Notes: a model not told the origin generated them from the letters alone. 63,099 nucleotides of DNA from a cyanobacterium PCC 7702 (GCA_000332255.1 KB235926.1:1494334-1557432), one strand, 5' to 3'; shown: positions 1 to 9,168, numbered from the stretch's first letter. Translations and numbers: made by a program.

Positions 1-43
1 AAATATTTAATTAGTTCTATTCACCTGTTGTTATAGTTGGGTA

Positions 44-313
44 CTAGTTTATTTGTCCTTTACGGGTTACTACGGTTGGTGCAAGATGTGAGTATACGCA
101 ATTGAACGTCTGCGCACTAGCAGCAGCAAAAGTACCACCAACTAAAGTCCACAGTAGCAATGCAAAGTCCAACTTTCCCCGAGATGCAATAGACATGCTA
201 GCAGTTGTCGTCATTAATAATAAGGGAATAATTCGAGGCTTTGTAAGCTGATAATAACTCTGGATGACTTGTAAAAAGTTCTGATGATGGCGCGCAGCGG
301 TATTCCCTATCAT
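44..313 (-). pseudogene. ctaB: Remnant of protoheme IX farnesyltransferase (heme O synthase), N-terminal part
   Basis: An 89-codon reading frame resembles the first quarter of cyanobacterial CtaB, the membrane enzyme that adds a farnesyl chain to heme b to make heme O for cytochrome oxidase. The recognisable segment is YYQLTKPRIIPLLLMTTTAS, followed by a second hydrophobic stretch ending AAASAQTFNCVY. The similarity then stops, where the family normally has the aspartate-rich prenyl-binding motif, and the frame ends 16 codons later. CtaB is usually about 300 residues, so this piece lacks the catalytic motifs and most membrane helices. I infer a decayed duplicate. Family assignment is fairly sure; loss of function is inferred from truncation. 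Confidence 0.7.
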
Positions 314-723
314 AATAATTAAAAGGTAGAGGACAAATAGGCAAAAATCAGTGTCAAATATTTCTTGATTTTCCAGCTAGTATGTTTAGTGTAATTAGCA
401 TATTTTTGATGAACCTATTTGCTAAATTAGTTACTACTTAGAATAGAATAAAGTCCCCAAAATAAAAGATTTTTTATATTTTTATGACAAATTGAGGCAG
501 TTTAAATAAATTTTTATTTGTTTATTTTAATATTTGAAGACATAAGTTTTCCAAGCTAAAGCCTTTACTATAAGTTTGCCAAATGTTAGTTTTTAAAACT
601 TAAATGTCCAAACTTTTTCTCATGCTTAGTAGACTCTAAAATCAATAAATAAGAAGTCATAGCTGCGTCAAAGCTATAACTTCCAGATGAGAGATTAGCT
701 AGAAAAGAAAAAAACTGAAAACT
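314..723. other. Non-coding stretch between ctaB remnant and fdxH
   Basis: AT-rich sequence with no credible reading frame. The only structure I see is a perfect 6-bp hairpin at 659-677 (ATAGCT, 7-nt loop, AGCTAT). It lies downstream of fdxH and is followed on the minus strand by a T-rich run, so it may be a weak transcription terminator for the nif cluster. Confidence 0.4.
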
Positions 724-1023
724 TTAAACAAGATAAGGTTCTTGATGGGTTTTAATTGTACAATTAGAACGAGGATAGGTAACACAAAGTAATGCAAAGC
801 CTTTAGCAACTTGCTCTTCATCAAGGAAGATTTGTTCAGATTGGTCAATTTCACCTTCAACTACTTTACCAACACAGCTCGAGCAAGAACCAGAGTGACA
901 AGAAAATGGTAATTCAATTCCATTTTCTTCAGCTGCGTCTAGGATGGTTGTGTCTTCGTCGACTTCAATAGTAGCATCAAGGTTTTCTTTTTTGTTAATT
1001 AATCTTACTTGGTAAGTTGCCAT
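724..1023 (-). CDS. fdxH: Heterocyst-type [2Fe-2S] ferredoxin FdxH
   Basis: This 99-residue plant-type ferredoxin carries electrons to dinitrogenase reductase (NifH) in nitrogen-fixing cells. The cluster ligands are visible as CHSGSCSSC (Cys 42, 47 and 50) plus a fourth cysteine in [10 protein letters not shown]. Length and placement at the end of the nif cluster match FdxH rather than vegetative PetF. The start is the ATG at 1023, preceded by GAGGAGA at good spacing; the longer upstream reading frame has no such site. It is the last gene of the cluster after hesB. Identity is strong from position and motif; the cell-type specificity is known for the family, not visible here. Confidence 0.93.
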   Translation of the reverse strand: MATYQVRLINKKENLDATIEVDEDTTILDAAEENGIELPFSCHSGSCSSCVGKVVEGEIDQSEQIFLDEEQVAKGFALLCVTYPRSNCTIKTHQEPYLV

Positions 1024-1086
1024 GTTTGTGTTCTCCTCAATCAGGTTGTTAATTGTTTGTTGCCATCGGCTATTAACCATTTCTTA

Positions 1087-1458
1087 CTACTTACAAGGTA
1101 CACCCCTAAAAGAACAGTCAATTGTCTTGAATGACTTACCACAACTGCAGGTTTCAGTTGCATTGGGGTTAGTAAACTTAAAGCCGCTTTCCATCACGCC
1201 ATCAATAAAATCAATGACAATTCCTTCTAGCAACGGTGCACTTTCAGCATCAACATAAATGGTTACTTTACCTTGTTGGATAACCAAATCATCTGGTTTA
1301 GGTTTACTGGTGACATCCATTGCATATTCATAACCGCTGCAACCGCCATCTTTAACAGAGATACGAATACCTTTAGTTGCATCACCAGCATCACTAGCAG
1401 AACTTGTCAAGAATGCTCGCAAACGAAATTCTGCTTTTTCTGTTAAAGTAACAGTCAT
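1087..1458 (-). CDS. hesB: HesB/IscA-type iron-sulfur assembly protein
   Basis: A 123-residue A-type Fe-S carrier. The conserved cysteines are visible: one in KDGGCSGYEY and the C-terminal pair in ETCSCGKSF. Family members bind Fe or a transient cluster and pass it to apoproteins; in nif clusters the HesB form is thought to serve nitrogenase maturation. The start ATG follows AGGAGG by about 4 nt. It sits between hesA (111 nt upstream) and fdxH (63 nt downstream), the usual hesA-hesB-fdxH order of heterocystous cyanobacteria. The first 30 residues are a little less conserved than the rest. Confidence 0.92.
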   Translation of the reverse strand: MTVTLTEKAEFRLRAFLTSSASDAGDATKGIRISVKDGGCSGYEYAMDVTSKPKPDDLVIQQGKVTIYVDAESAPLLEGIVIDFIDGVMESGFKFTNPNATETCSCGKSFKTIDCSFRGVPCK

Positions 1459-1486
1459 CGTACCTCCTAAGTTTGCAAAATTTGTT

Positions 1487-1523
1487 GTAGACGCGCGTAG
1501 CGCGGCTTCTCGGAGAGATGGCT
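1487..1523. repeat. Dispersed GTAGACGCGCGTAGCGCGGC-type repeat
   Basis: The hesA-hesB gap holds a GC-rich 37-nt segment containing the small palindrome GCGC-GTA-GCGC followed by TTCTCGGAGAG. Segments of this type (tagacgcg...tagcg...ttctcgnagag) are scattered between genes in Nostocales genomes. It is recognised by style only; no second copy was found in this window. Confidence 0.45.
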
Positions 1524-1544
1524 AATTGTTAATAATTAATTTTT

Positions 1545-1586
1545 CTAACTATCAGCAATTAACCATTAACTAGTGACTAATGACTG
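1545..1586. repeat. Heptanucleotide tandem repeat at 3' end of hesA
   Basis: Six consecutive 7-bp units can be read: CTAACTA, TCAGCAA, TTAACCA, TTAACTA, GTGACTA, ATGACTG. The array begins in the hesA-hesB gap and runs into the last codons of hesA, so the final residues of HesA (VISH) are encoded by repeat units. The same unit family occurs at 14748-14838 and 62648-62671. Confidence 0.65.
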
Positions 1587-2358
1587 TAGATTTTGATTGC
1601 AGGTATCTCCAAGGAGCATTATTACCGCAAACCGGACAAGAGCGATCGCGGTAAGAATGGCGCTTAGCAAATTCCATCCTAGTCAAATCTATTGTCAATA
1701 ACTGCGACAGCAAAGGTTGACCAAACCCAGTGATTAGCTTGATTGCTTCCAGCGCCGTCAGACAAGCAACAGTTCCAGATACAGCACCCAACACTGAAAA
1801 CCCACGTTTATCCCAATCTGGCTTTTCTGGAAACAAGCAAGACAAACAGGGAGTCACGCCAGGGATGATTGTGGTCAAATAAGCCTCCATTCCATCCATC
1901 GCTGCTTCCACCATTGGTTTGCGCCAGCGCACGCAAGCTTCGTTCAACAAATCGCGCTCTGTAAAATTATGGGCGCAGTCCAAAGCCATATCTACCGATT
2001 GCACCAAAGCATCCACATTCTCGGGAGTAATGTATTCATGAACTGCTTCTACCATGACATCGGGGTTGATAGTCTGGAGAGTTTCTTTAGCTTTGAAGAC
2101 CCTTGGTTTACCAATCCAATCGTTAGTCATCAAAATCTGACGATTCATATCATCAAGTCGGAGGTTACCGCCCCGGACAAGGATCAGCCGCCCAACGCCC
2201 GCTACCGCCAGGTAGAGCGCTGCTGTACCGCCTAATCCTCCAACACCTGTCACTAGAACACTCGCTGACTTTAAGCGCTTTTGTGCCACCTCACCAAAAT
2301 TAGGAAGCGTAATTTGGCGACGGTAACGTTCTAACTCGGTAGGCGTTAGGTCTATCAC
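1570..2358 (-). CDS. hesA: HesA, ThiF/MoeB-family adenylyltransferase
   Basis: A 262-residue E1-like protein. The nucleotide-binding Rossmann motif GVGGLGGTAALYLA is near residue 38, and two CxxC zinc pairs are visible (CLSCLFPE near 172 and CPVCGN near 243). Relatives activate a C-terminal carboxylate by adenylation, for example on ThiS or MoaD; the HesA substrate is not settled, and a role in supplying Mo or sulfur to nitrogenase has been proposed. The start is a GTG at 2358, only 10 nt after nifW, with a strong AGGAGGT site. The last codons lie in a heptad repeat. Identity is sure from family plus context. Confidence 0.92.
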   Translation of the reverse strand: MIDLTPTELERYRRQITLPNFGEVAQKRLKSASVLVTGVGGLGGTAALYLAVAGVGRLILVRGGNLRLDDMNRQILMTNDWIGKPRVFKAKETLQTINPDVMVEAVHEYITPENVDALVQSVDMALDCAHNFTERDLLNEACVRWRKPMVEAAMDGMEAYLTTIIPGVTPCLSCLFPEKPDWDKRGFSVLGAVSGTVACLTALEAIKLITGFGQPLLSQLLTIDLTRMEFAKRHSYRDRSCPVCGNNAPWRYLQSKSTVISH

Positions 2359-2368
2359 TTTTTACCTC

Positions 2369-2686
2369 CTAATCAGAAGTGATTTCTGTCAGCGTAATTA
2401 CATTTTTAGGCTTCTGGTTAAATACTTTGAACAACTTTTGTTCATAGGGCGTAGATTCGAGAAAAACCTGATAAGCCTTTTGCAGCGCCTCACAATATTT
2501 AGTTAACTTGTCTTTGGGACTTAGGTCAGTATAATTGTGCTCAATTTCTTGTATGTATTGTGAGAATTTTTTGAGAATGTGTAAACGGTTAACATTGATA
2601 ACTTTTTGGTCATAAGGTATCTGAAAAAAATCAAAATATTCCTCCGCTTCTTTGAGCTTTTGAAACTTAGACCAATCTTCGTTCAT
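2369..2686 (-). CDS. nifW: Nitrogenase-stabilizing/protective protein NifW
   Basis: A 105-residue protein of the NifW family (PF03206), recognisable from KLKEAEEYFDFFQIPYDQ near the N-terminus and the highly charged helical remainder. NifW associates with the MoFe protein and helps protect or mature it under oxygen stress in other bacteria. The start chosen is the ATG at 2686, which overlaps the stop of the upstream DUF683 gene as ATGA, indicating translational coupling. A GTG three codons earlier also exists. hesA follows after 10 nt, so the four genes from nifX downstream behave as one transcription unit. Confidence 0.9.
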   Translation of the reverse strand: MNEDWSKFQKLKEAEEYFDFFQIPYDQKVINVNRLHILKKFSQYIQEIEHNYTDLSPKDKLTKYCEALQKAYQVFLESTPYEQKLFKVFNQKPKNVITLTEITSD

Positions 2687-2901
2687 ACATGACACTCCAA
2701 TTGTTTCAACTGTTGCTTTAATTGCTCGAGTTGATGATATATTTCATACGTCTTGGCAGCAACTTCCATCAGTTTCTCATAATCTTTTGGCAATCCCTCT
2801 GCTAAATCATGCAGATCCATTTTCATTTGACCTGCCTTGCTGTTGAGTCGTTTGATTTGAGATTTTAATTCTGCTACTGTCTTTTCTTTCGATTCATTCA
2901 T
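2683..2901 (-). CDS. DUF683 (Rop-like helical) nitrogen-fixation protein
   Basis: A 72-residue, highly charged protein with no cysteines before the last residues, predicted as two helices (roughly residues 5-30 and 40-68), the pattern of the DUF683 family (PF05082). A cyanobacterial relative forms a small helical dimer. Members are found almost only next to nifX and the DUF269 gene, as here, but the biochemical role is unknown. It starts with ATG at 2901 and overlaps nifW by 4 nt (ATGA). Confidence 0.85.
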   Translation of the reverse strand: MNESKEKTVAELKSQIKRLNSKAGQMKMDLHDLAEGLPKDYEKLMEVAAKTYEIYHQLEQLKQQLKQLECHV

Positions 2902-2939
2902 AATTTAACCGAGTAAACTTAAAAGCAAAATTAGTACTT

Positions 2940-3416
2940 TTACAGTCTGCCTACTTCGGGAAATTTCTGAGCTAATTCCACACCTTTTTGTACTAATTTT
3001 TCACCTTCTTCTGCCATATTTTCTAGCGATTCAAACCCAAAACGGTGAGCATCTCGCAAGGTTTTGACTACTAATAAAAGACGACCGGAAAAAACTAATG
3101 CCCAACCAAAACCTTCATAGCTTAAGTCAACAACTACTTGTGATAAAAGACCTGTCTCTTGCTCGATTCGGGATGCTACAGCGCGGTAAAATGCTACAAT
3201 TCTTGCTACGGTAATTGGATTGACTTCACCTTCAAGGGAAATTTCGCGTTTCTTTTGTTTGGTGACGACAAAAGGTTTTAGTATCAACTCATCTGACCAA
3301 TTGCGATAAACTCCGTAAGTATCTTGACCGCGGATTTGCTGTACGATCGCTTTCAAAAAAGGCGATTGAAAAACCTCAGTGTTAGCTGTTCCATTAATGC
3401 TATCAGTCGTACTCAT
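2940..3416 (-). CDS. NifX-associated protein, DUF269 family
   Basis: A 158-residue protein of the DUF269 family (PF03270), recognised from the segment FLKAIVQQIRGQDTYGVYRN and the central phrase LILKPFVVTK. The family is restricted to nitrogen fixers and follows nifX. The role is not established; a part in cofactor assembly or storage is inferred from context. The ATG at 3416 overlaps the nifX stop (ATGA), so I prefer it to the longer frame beginning at 3455, which would lie inside nifX. An intergenic gap of 38 nt separates it from the DUF683 gene. Confidence 0.87.
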   Translation of the reverse strand: MSTTDSINGTANTEVFQSPFLKAIVQQIRGQDTYGVYRNWSDELILKPFVVTKQKKREISLEGEVNPITVARIVAFYRAVASRIEQETGLLSQVVVDLSYEGFGWALVFSGRLLLVVKTLRDAHRFGFESLENMAEEGEKLVQKGVELAQKFPEVGRL

Positions 3417-3832
3417 ACTGTTGCTTCCTCGTCTAATTCCTCTTCCCAACTGCAAGATTTTTGCTGGAGAGCTTTACGCAACCAAGGCGGAGGACTCCCC
3501 TTCAAAGTTAGGACTAAATTTTCTAAAATATCTGTGATTTGCTCTTGTTCAGTTCGTACTTTAATGGGTGTAATACCTTTTTTAATTAATCTAGCAGCAG
3601 CATTTCCACCAATTGCTGATACATAGACAATCGTACAATCAGCAAGCGCCTCAAGTTTTGGGATTAGTTTATCTTCATTTCCATCTTCCTGGAGATTGCC
3701 ATCAAATCTAAGAGTTTCTAGAAATTTATATCCCTCTTGTGAGACTTCATAAACATCAATAATTTTAGCCCAACCAAAGTGAGCATTAATGTGAACTCGG
3801 TCATTAGTCGAGAAGGCAATTTTCATTGTCAT
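3413..3832 (-). CDS. nifX: NifX, FeMo-cofactor precursor carrier
   Basis: A 139-residue protein of the NifX/NifB-C-terminal/NafY fold (PF02579). The family signature is visible in MKIAFSTNDRVHINAHFGWA and IVYVSAIGGNAAARLIKKGI. NifX binds NifB-co or the VK-cluster and passes it to NifEN during cofactor synthesis. It starts with ATG at 3832, 82 nt after nifN, and overlaps the DUF269 gene by 4 nt. The C-terminal segment GSPPPWLRKAL is typical of cyanobacterial NifX. Confidence 0.93.
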   Translation of the reverse strand: MTMKIAFSTNDRVHINAHFGWAKIIDVYEVSQEGYKFLETLRFDGNLQEDGNEDKLIPKLEALADCTIVYVSAIGGNAAARLIKKGITPIKVRTEQEQITDILENLVLTLKGSPPPWLRKALQQKSCSWEEELDEEATV

Positions 3833-3914
3833 ACTAGTAATTTGAAGCTGCAGACTGCTAGTGGTTAAGAATGAAAAACTATTAGCAAACGGCTAGGAAC
3901 TGGGAACTTTGCTA

Positions 3915-5240
3915 TTACCAATCAAGATGAATATTCCTATCTCTGGCTTTTACTTCCTCTGCTTCTAAAAAGAGATTTCCAATATCAAATAACATCTGCA
4001 TTGTGCCTTTGTAACCCACTTTGGTAAATTGACCGTTACCCAAACGATCGAAAATAGGAATTCCCTGACGATAAAGAGGAATACCGAGTTTAGAAGCGAT
4101 CGCTGCAACGTGAGAATTGCCAATTAACAAGTCCGAACCTGCTGCTAGTTGCTCAAAATCTTCAAGATCGCCGATCACAACTTTGTCAAGAGGAAGTTTC
4201 TCTAATAAAGGCGATCGCGTCGTCGTCACAGCTGCTTGTATTTGCGCCCCCATAGATTGCAGCAAACAAACTGTCGACCACAACAAATCTGGTTCCAATG
4301 CCAAAGACACCTGTTTGCGACCAAAATAAAAATGAGTGTCCAGCATGGCATCTTGTAACTGACGACGCTGACGGCGATATTGCTCTGGTACGCTGGTACC
4401 GCTTAACTCCATCAAAAATTGCAACAACCGGTCTGTTGGTTCTAGTCCCGTCAATTCTGTAAATACCTCAAAAGGCGTTCCAAAACGCTGCTGCAAAATT
4501 TTCGCCGCGCCGCGCATACTTTCACCCAACGCCAAGGTAAAAGCGGAACTCCCAAGCTTGCGCAGCTGTACCAAAGTAGTACCACCACCTGTAATCGGAC
4601 TGTAGGAATCATCTAAGTGACCGTCCAAGGAAGCAGAAAGGTCAGGTACAACAATCGGTGTCAACCCAAAAGCGGTGACAATCTCTTTTAGCTGTTGTAC
4701 GTCCCCCGGCGTTAAAGCAGAACTGGCCAAAATCGTAATCTGCTGCGCCTTTTTCTCGCCTGGGAAAGGAAGCTCTTTCACCGTGCTTTCCACTGCAGCA
4801 GCAAAACCGTCTTGCAATGCACCCTTAAAATCTGGAGAGGAAACCAAGATAATTGGTAGTTCATCCAACTCTGGATGACGCTTGCGAAAATCCCTGAGAA
4901 TACCCTCCATATCATCCCCTCTGGTTTCCGTCAACCCAGTCGTGCACAAACCAATAATTTCTGGCTGTGACTTTTTCACCAGAGTTAGGATTGCCTGTTC
5001 AACATTCTCCTCACCACCCAAAATTGTGGTGACTTCTGTCATTGCCGTTGTAGAAAGAGGAATCGCCTCTCGAAAATGCCGCACCAATATCACTTTAGCG
5101 AAAGCAGTACAGCCTTGGGAACCGTGGAGTAAAGGCATCATTCCTTTCAGTCCCAAAAACGCAAGAGCTGCACCTAAAGTCTGGCTCTGCTTGAGGGGAT
5201 TAACTGCAACTGCTTTGTTGGGAACAACTACTGTCGCCAT
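3915..5240 (-). CDS. nifN: NifN, FeMo-cofactor scaffold subunit
   Basis: This 441-residue protein is homologous to NifK and forms with NifE the NifEN scaffold on which the Fe-S core receives Mo and homocitrate. The NifK-like N-terminal region is seen in KQSQTLGAALAFLGLKGMMP and LLHGSQGCTAFAKVILVRHF, including the cluster cysteine of GSQGC. The start is the ATG at 5240 rather than the TTG one codon earlier: the nifE stop TGA overlaps it as TGATG, a coupled stop-start. Length is normal for the family. Confidence 0.95.
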   Translation of the reverse strand: MATVVVPNKAVAVNPLKQSQTLGAALAFLGLKGMMPLLHGSQGCTAFAKVILVRHFREAIPLSTTAMTEVTTILGGEENVEQAILTLVKKSQPEIIGLCTTGLTETRGDDMEGILRDFRKRHPELDELPIILVSSPDFKGALQDGFAAAVESTVKELPFPGEKKAQQITILASSALTPGDVQQLKEIVTAFGLTPIVVPDLSASLDGHLDDSYSPITGGGTTLVQLRKLGSSAFTLALGESMRGAAKILQQRFGTPFEVFTELTGLEPTDRLLQFLMELSGTSVPEQYRRQRRQLQDAMLDTHFYFGRKQVSLALEPDLLWSTVCLLQSMGAQIQAAVTTTRSPLLEKLPLDKVVIGDLEDFEQLAAGSDLLIGNSHVAAIASKLGIPLYRQGIPIFDRLGNGQFTKVGYKGTMQMLFDIGNLFLEAEEVKARDRNIHLDW

Positions 5241-6727
5241 CAAACTTCCTCCTCAAAAGATGCAGAAAGTGGAAGGCGAATTTCGGGCGATGCGGAAATG
5301 CGAGGATAAAAAGAACTGGAAAGATTCTCCCGATCTTTGTGTCCCAGCGTCTCCCCATCCTCATCCCAAGGTGCACCTTTGCGCACTTGCGCCCACACGG
5401 GACTGTAAAGTGCTTCATCTAACTCACGTGCCATTTCTATCATCCCAACATAACCTGCATAAGCATGATGGCGTTCTTGATTAATGTCTAAAAAGGGAAT
5501 CCGAGCTTTGAGAGCAGTGTATTGATTGCGACCACCAGCAATTAACATGTCAGCTTTTGTTTGATGAATCACCTGTAGTATTTCCTGGGGATTGCCCTTT
5601 TCCAACGTTATGCCATCTCGACCGAGTAACTCTCTAATGCGGGCTTTATCTTCTTCCGTACTTTTTTTAGTACTAGTAGCAACAACTTCCATTCCCAAGT
5701 CTTTCGCTGCAGAAATAATTGACCAACTCTTCACACCTCCGGTATAAAGAACAACGCGCTTTCCTTGAAGGCGATCGCGATAAAAAGCTAGTTTTTCGTT
5801 CAGCACAGCAGTTTGTTGGGCAATCAACTTTTCCGTGCGTTCCTGCAGCTTGGGATCGCCCAGATGAGCAGCAATGTTCCGCAAACAGCGGTTCATGTCC
5901 TCCACACCATAAAAAGATTCTTCTATGTAAGGAATACCGTAGCGCTCCTTCATCTTTCTCGCCACGTTAATCAAGGCCTTGGAGCAAATCATAACGTTGA
6001 GCTTGGCTCTGTGGGCGTAACAAATTTCTTGGTAGCGAGAATCACCTGTTATTTTTGCCAAAACACGAATGCCTAATTTCTGAAACAATGGCAGTACATT
6101 CCACATTTCACCAGCAATGTTGTACTCACCAATCAAGTTGATATCATAAGGCGTGGTGTATTCGGGTTCAGCAGTACCGACAACATGTTCTAACAACACT
6201 TCACCAGCAATGCGGTTACCAAGATTTTTACTACCTACAAATCCCGGGGAATGTACTGGAATCACGGGAATGTTAATTTTCTTAGCAGCTGCTTTGCAGA
6301 CTGCATCCATGTCTTCACCAATTAATGCAGTCACACAGGTAGAATAAACAAATATTGCCGCAGGTTGATAGCGTTGGTGGATATCCAAAATGGCTTTGTA
6401 AAGCTTTTTTTCCCCACCAAAAATAACGTCATTTTCGCCCAGATCCGTGGTAAAACCAAGTTTGTAAAGTTGAGGTCCCGAAGAAAGACTACCGCGACTA
6501 CCCCAAGAATTTCCAGCACAGGCTATCGGTCCGTGGACTAAATGAGCAGCATCGGTAATTGGTACCAAAGCAATCATCGCACCGTCAAAAGAACAACCTC
6601 CCTGAGCAGCTCCAGGTTGAGCTTGTTGTTTACAAACCTTATTTTTTTTATCTTTATGCGTGTGATGATTGTGTTCGCATCCCGGCTCAAAAAGCAGGTC
6701 GTTAATTTTACCTTGGGTGATTATCAT
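5240..6727 (-). CDS. nifE: NifE, FeMo-cofactor scaffold subunit
   Basis: A 495-residue NifD homologue and partner of NifN. Conserved parts are the N-terminal histidine/cysteine-rich region (CEHNHHTH), the cysteine in [20 protein letters not shown], the P-cluster-like region [15 protein letters not shown] and [18 protein letters not shown]. The C-terminus carries about 35 residues beyond the usual core (after APWDEDGE), rich in serine, which look like a lineage-specific tail. It starts with ATG at 6727 and overlaps nifN by 1 nt. A 165-nt gap separates it from the gene upstream, enough for its own promoter. Confidence 0.95.
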   Translation of the reverse strand: MIITQGKINDLLFEPGCEHNHHTHKDKKNKVCKQQAQPGAAQGGCSFDGAMIALVPITDAAHLVHGPIACAGNSWGSRGSLSSGPQLYKLGFTTDLGENDVIFGGEKKLYKAILDIHQRYQPAAIFVYSTCVTALIGEDMDAVCKAAAKKINIPVIPVHSPGFVGSKNLGNRIAGEVLLEHVVGTAEPEYTTPYDINLIGEYNIAGEMWNVLPLFQKLGIRVLAKITGDSRYQEICYAHRAKLNVMICSKALINVARKMKERYGIPYIEESFYGVEDMNRCLRNIAAHLGDPKLQERTEKLIAQQTAVLNEKLAFYRDRLQGKRVVLYTGGVKSWSIISAAKDLGMEVVATSTKKSTEEDKARIRELLGRDGITLEKGNPQEILQVIHQTKADMLIAGGRNQYTALKARIPFLDINQERHHAYAGYVGMIEMARELDEALYSPVWAQVRKGAPWDEDGETLGHKDRENLSSSFYPRISASPEIRLPLSASFEEEV

Positions 6728-6892
6728 CTGTTTCCTCGCGCGCTCCTGAAAGTTGTTGGTGAGAAAAAAGCTTCAAGCAGCAGGTATAAGGAATTCAGTA
6801 ACTTGAAGTTGATTGCAGAATACTTACTGAAACTAACTATTAACTAATTAGTAATCGATATTCAGTACGAAATAATGAGTAATATGTAACGA

Positions 6893-7219
6893 CTAACAAA
6901 TGTATTTCGTGACATCTTCTCCACATTCATCGCTCAAGTAAGATAAGGCACGAAAACGCAATGCTACAAAATTGTCATACAAAGGATTAAATTTGCACAG
7001 CGCCGGGATATGAAGTGTATGACCAAACAGTTGGATATTCCTCTCAAAGGGACAACAACAGGGAATTAGCTGGCAAATTAAATGAGCAAAACCGCGGTTT
7101 TTGACCTGAATGCTGTCCACAAATTTGCGCAAAGGATAGAAAATATCAAAACCACCAGATTTTTGATAGGTTGCTGGATGAAAATTAGGGTAGTCGGAAG
7201 TATGATTTACAGAAGCCAT
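6893..7219 (-). CDS. Mo-dependent nitrogenase C-terminal-domain protein
   Basis: A 108-residue protein of the Mo-nitrogenase C-terminal family (PF06967). Conserved segments are YPLRKFVDSIQVKNRGFAHL, the cysteine-rich IPCCCPFERNIQLFG and the end ALSYLSDECGEDVTKY. The name of the family is misleading: the domain stands alone in cyanobacteria and its role is unknown. The ATG at 7219 begins MASVNHTSDYPN; the upstream extension of the frame reads through low-complexity intergenic sequence and is not used. It lies between nifK and nifE, a position seen in other cyanobacterial nif clusters, which supports a role tied to nitrogen fixation. Confidence 0.85.
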   Translation of the reverse strand: MASVNHTSDYPNFHPATYQKSGGFDIFYPLRKFVDSIQVKNRGFAHLICQLIPCCCPFERNIQLFGHTLHIPALCKFNPLYDNFVALRFRALSYLSDECGEDVTKYIC

Positions 7220-7375
7220 CTTTAACAATTTGGACAACAATTTCCAAAAAAGAAGGAATTGGGGATTGGGTAGAGGGGATTGGGCATTGGTAAAAATAGA
7301 ACTTAACGTAAATACCCTTGCTTTTCCCAGTCCCCAGTCCTTTCTACTCGGCACGCTGCAAGTTGATGGGATTTA

Positions 7376-8914
7376 TTAACGAATTAAGTCAAAGGAGATA
7401 TCGGTTTTACCTGCAATGTTGCTGCTACGATCCAACTCATCAAGGATGGTGTTAACAATCCAGTTGAGCAAATTGAGACCGCCTTGATAGCCAAGCGTAG
7501 GATAGCGGTGCAGGTGATGGCGATCAAACAAGGGATAGCCAATGCGCACCATAGGAATCTTAGTATCGCGCCACAAGTACTTACCGTAGGAATTACCGAC
7601 GAAAAAGTCTACAGGTTCAGTAAAAAGTAAGCTGCGTAAATGCCACAAATCTTTACCAATCCAGACAGTTGCTTCTCGAGCGAAGGGACTGGTGCTGAGT
7701 AATTGTTCCATTTCTTGCTTGAATTCTTCGTCACCGTTATTGCAGAGAATATGTACAGGTTCAGCACCCAATTCTAACAAGAAGCTAGTGACACTGTAGA
7801 TTAAATCTGGATCGCCGTAAATAGCAAACTTCTTGCCATGAATCCACGCGTAGGAGTCGGTCATGGCATCAACCAAACGACCGCGCTCATCTTCCAATTC
7901 TTGGGGAATCGGCTTCCCAGTCATTTCAGACAGGGTCATCAGGAACTCATCCGTTCCCTTTACGCCAAAGGGACGCAAGACCTTGACCTGCTGTTTCCAT
8001 TTAGTTTCGATATATTCACGTGTTTTCGGGGTGGAATAGCGCTGTAGAGCAACGGTAGCTTCTGCATTGCAAGAATCAGCTGCATCTTCCAGCTTAGTGC
8101 CACCTGGATACATATTATACTCACCAGTATTAGGAGAATCCAGGTAGTCACTGTTATCTGCTAAGATTGTATAGTCGATACCCATTAAACCCAGGATACG
8201 CTTTAATTCACGGTTGTTGCCCGTGTAGGTATCAAACCCGGGGATAAAGTTGATCTTGCCGTTAGTAGTATCTTTTTTCTTACCTTCAGTTAGGTAAGAT
8301 AGAATACCCTTCATCATGTTATCGTAACCGGTGATGTGGGAGCCAACAAAGCTGGGAGTGTGGGCAAAAGGTACGGGGAAGTCCTGGGGAATGGAACCAG
8401 CGTTCTTGGCATTGGTGATAAAAGCACCCAAATCATCACCGATAACTTCAGCCATACAAGTGGTGCAGACAGCAATCATCTTGGGCTTGTAGAGTTGGTG
8501 AGAAACTTGCAAGCCTTCAATCATATTGTTCAAACCACCGAACACAGCTGCATCTTCGGTCATCGAAGAAGACACGGCTGAGAATGGCTCCTTGTAGTGG
8601 CGACTAAGGTGAGTACGAAAGTAAGCAACGCAACCTTGAGAACCTTGAACAAAAGGTAAGGTGCCTTCAAAACCAACAGCAGCGAAGATAGCACCTAAGG
8701 GCTGACAACCTTTAGCAGGGTTAACCGTTAAAGCTTCACGAGCAAAGTTCTTTTCACGGTACTCCCAGCTTTTTGTCCATTCAGCTACTCGTTCAACTTC
8801 TTGAGGTGAGTGTGCACCTTCAAATTTTTCGTGCTTGTTCTTGAATAGTTCTTGGTATTCTGGTTGTTGAAATAACTGTAAGTGGTCTACGATTTTTTCA
8901 GGATTCTGTGGCAT
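7376..8914 (-). CDS. nifK: Nitrogenase molybdenum-iron protein beta chain NifK
   Basis: This 512-residue subunit forms the alpha2-beta2 dinitrogenase with NifD and supplies half of the P-cluster ligands. These are visible in [33 protein letters not shown] and [15 protein letters not shown]; the serine-rich [16 protein letters not shown] is also typical. The start is the ATG at 8914 ([11 protein letters not shown]); the frame continues upstream only through intergenic sequence. Length equals that usual in Nostocales. It follows nifD after 254 nt, a long gap that contains a palindromic element just past the nifD stop. Confidence 0.97.
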   Translation of the reverse strand: MPQNPEKIVDHLQLFQQPEYQELFKNKHEKFEGAHSPQEVERVAEWTKSWEYREKNFAREALTVNPAKGCQPLGAIFAAVGFEGTLPFVQGSQGCVAYFRTHLSRHYKEPFSAVSSSMTEDAAVFGGLNNMIEGLQVSHQLYKPKMIAVCTTCMAEVIGDDLGAFITNAKNAGSIPQDFPVPFAHTPSFVGSHITGYDNMMKGILSYLTEGKKKDTTNGKINFIPGFDTYTGNNRELKRILGLMGIDYTILADNSDYLDSPNTGEYNMYPGGTKLEDAADSCNAEATVALQRYSTPKTREYIETKWKQQVKVLRPFGVKGTDEFLMTLSEMTGKPIPQELEDERGRLVDAMTDSYAWIHGKKFAIYGDPDLIYSVTSFLLELGAEPVHILCNNGDEEFKQEMEQLLSTSPFAREATVWIGKDLWHLRSLLFTEPVDFFVGNSYGKYLWRDTKIPMVRIGYPLFDRHHLHRYPTLGYQGGLNLLNWIVNTILDELDRSSNIAGKTDISFDLIR

Positions 8915-9083
8915 TGGTGTATCTCTGTAATTGCTTGCTGAATCGTAAAAGGTGAGTAGGGGATACTGATGATAAGCCAGGGGTTGAATCCAAAAAGAGG
9001 AAGTTAGGAATGATAAATTATGAATAATGAATGAAACCAAAGTTTCCATCCAGCATTCAGGATTCACCATTTTTTCCTTGTAG

Positions 9084-9101
9084 CTGGGGTGTAAACCCCA
9101 G
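9084..9101. other. Small hairpin in the nifD-nifK gap
   Basis: A perfect 6-bp stem (CTGGGG, loop TGTAAA, CCCCAG) lies 70-85 nt after the nifD stop on the minus strand. It has no T tract, so it may be an mRNA-stabilising or processing structure rather than a terminator. Confidence 0.4.
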
Positions 9102-9124
9102 GCTGTTCATCTGTTCCCCCTATC

Positions 9125-9166
9125 GGGGTCCCCGAAAATTTGCTGCGCAAATTTTTGGGGTTACCT
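9125..9166. repeat. Palindromic element, copy A (directly after nifD)
   Basis: A 42-bp unit that begins GGGGT and contains the near-perfect inverted repeat CCCCGAAAATTTG ... CAAATTTTTGGGG around a short centre (CTGCG). It begins only two bases beyond the nifD stop codon. Copies B, C and D lie in nifU and nifS. As RNA it would fold into a long hairpin downstream of nifD. Confidence 0.85.
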
Positions 9167-9168
9167 CA

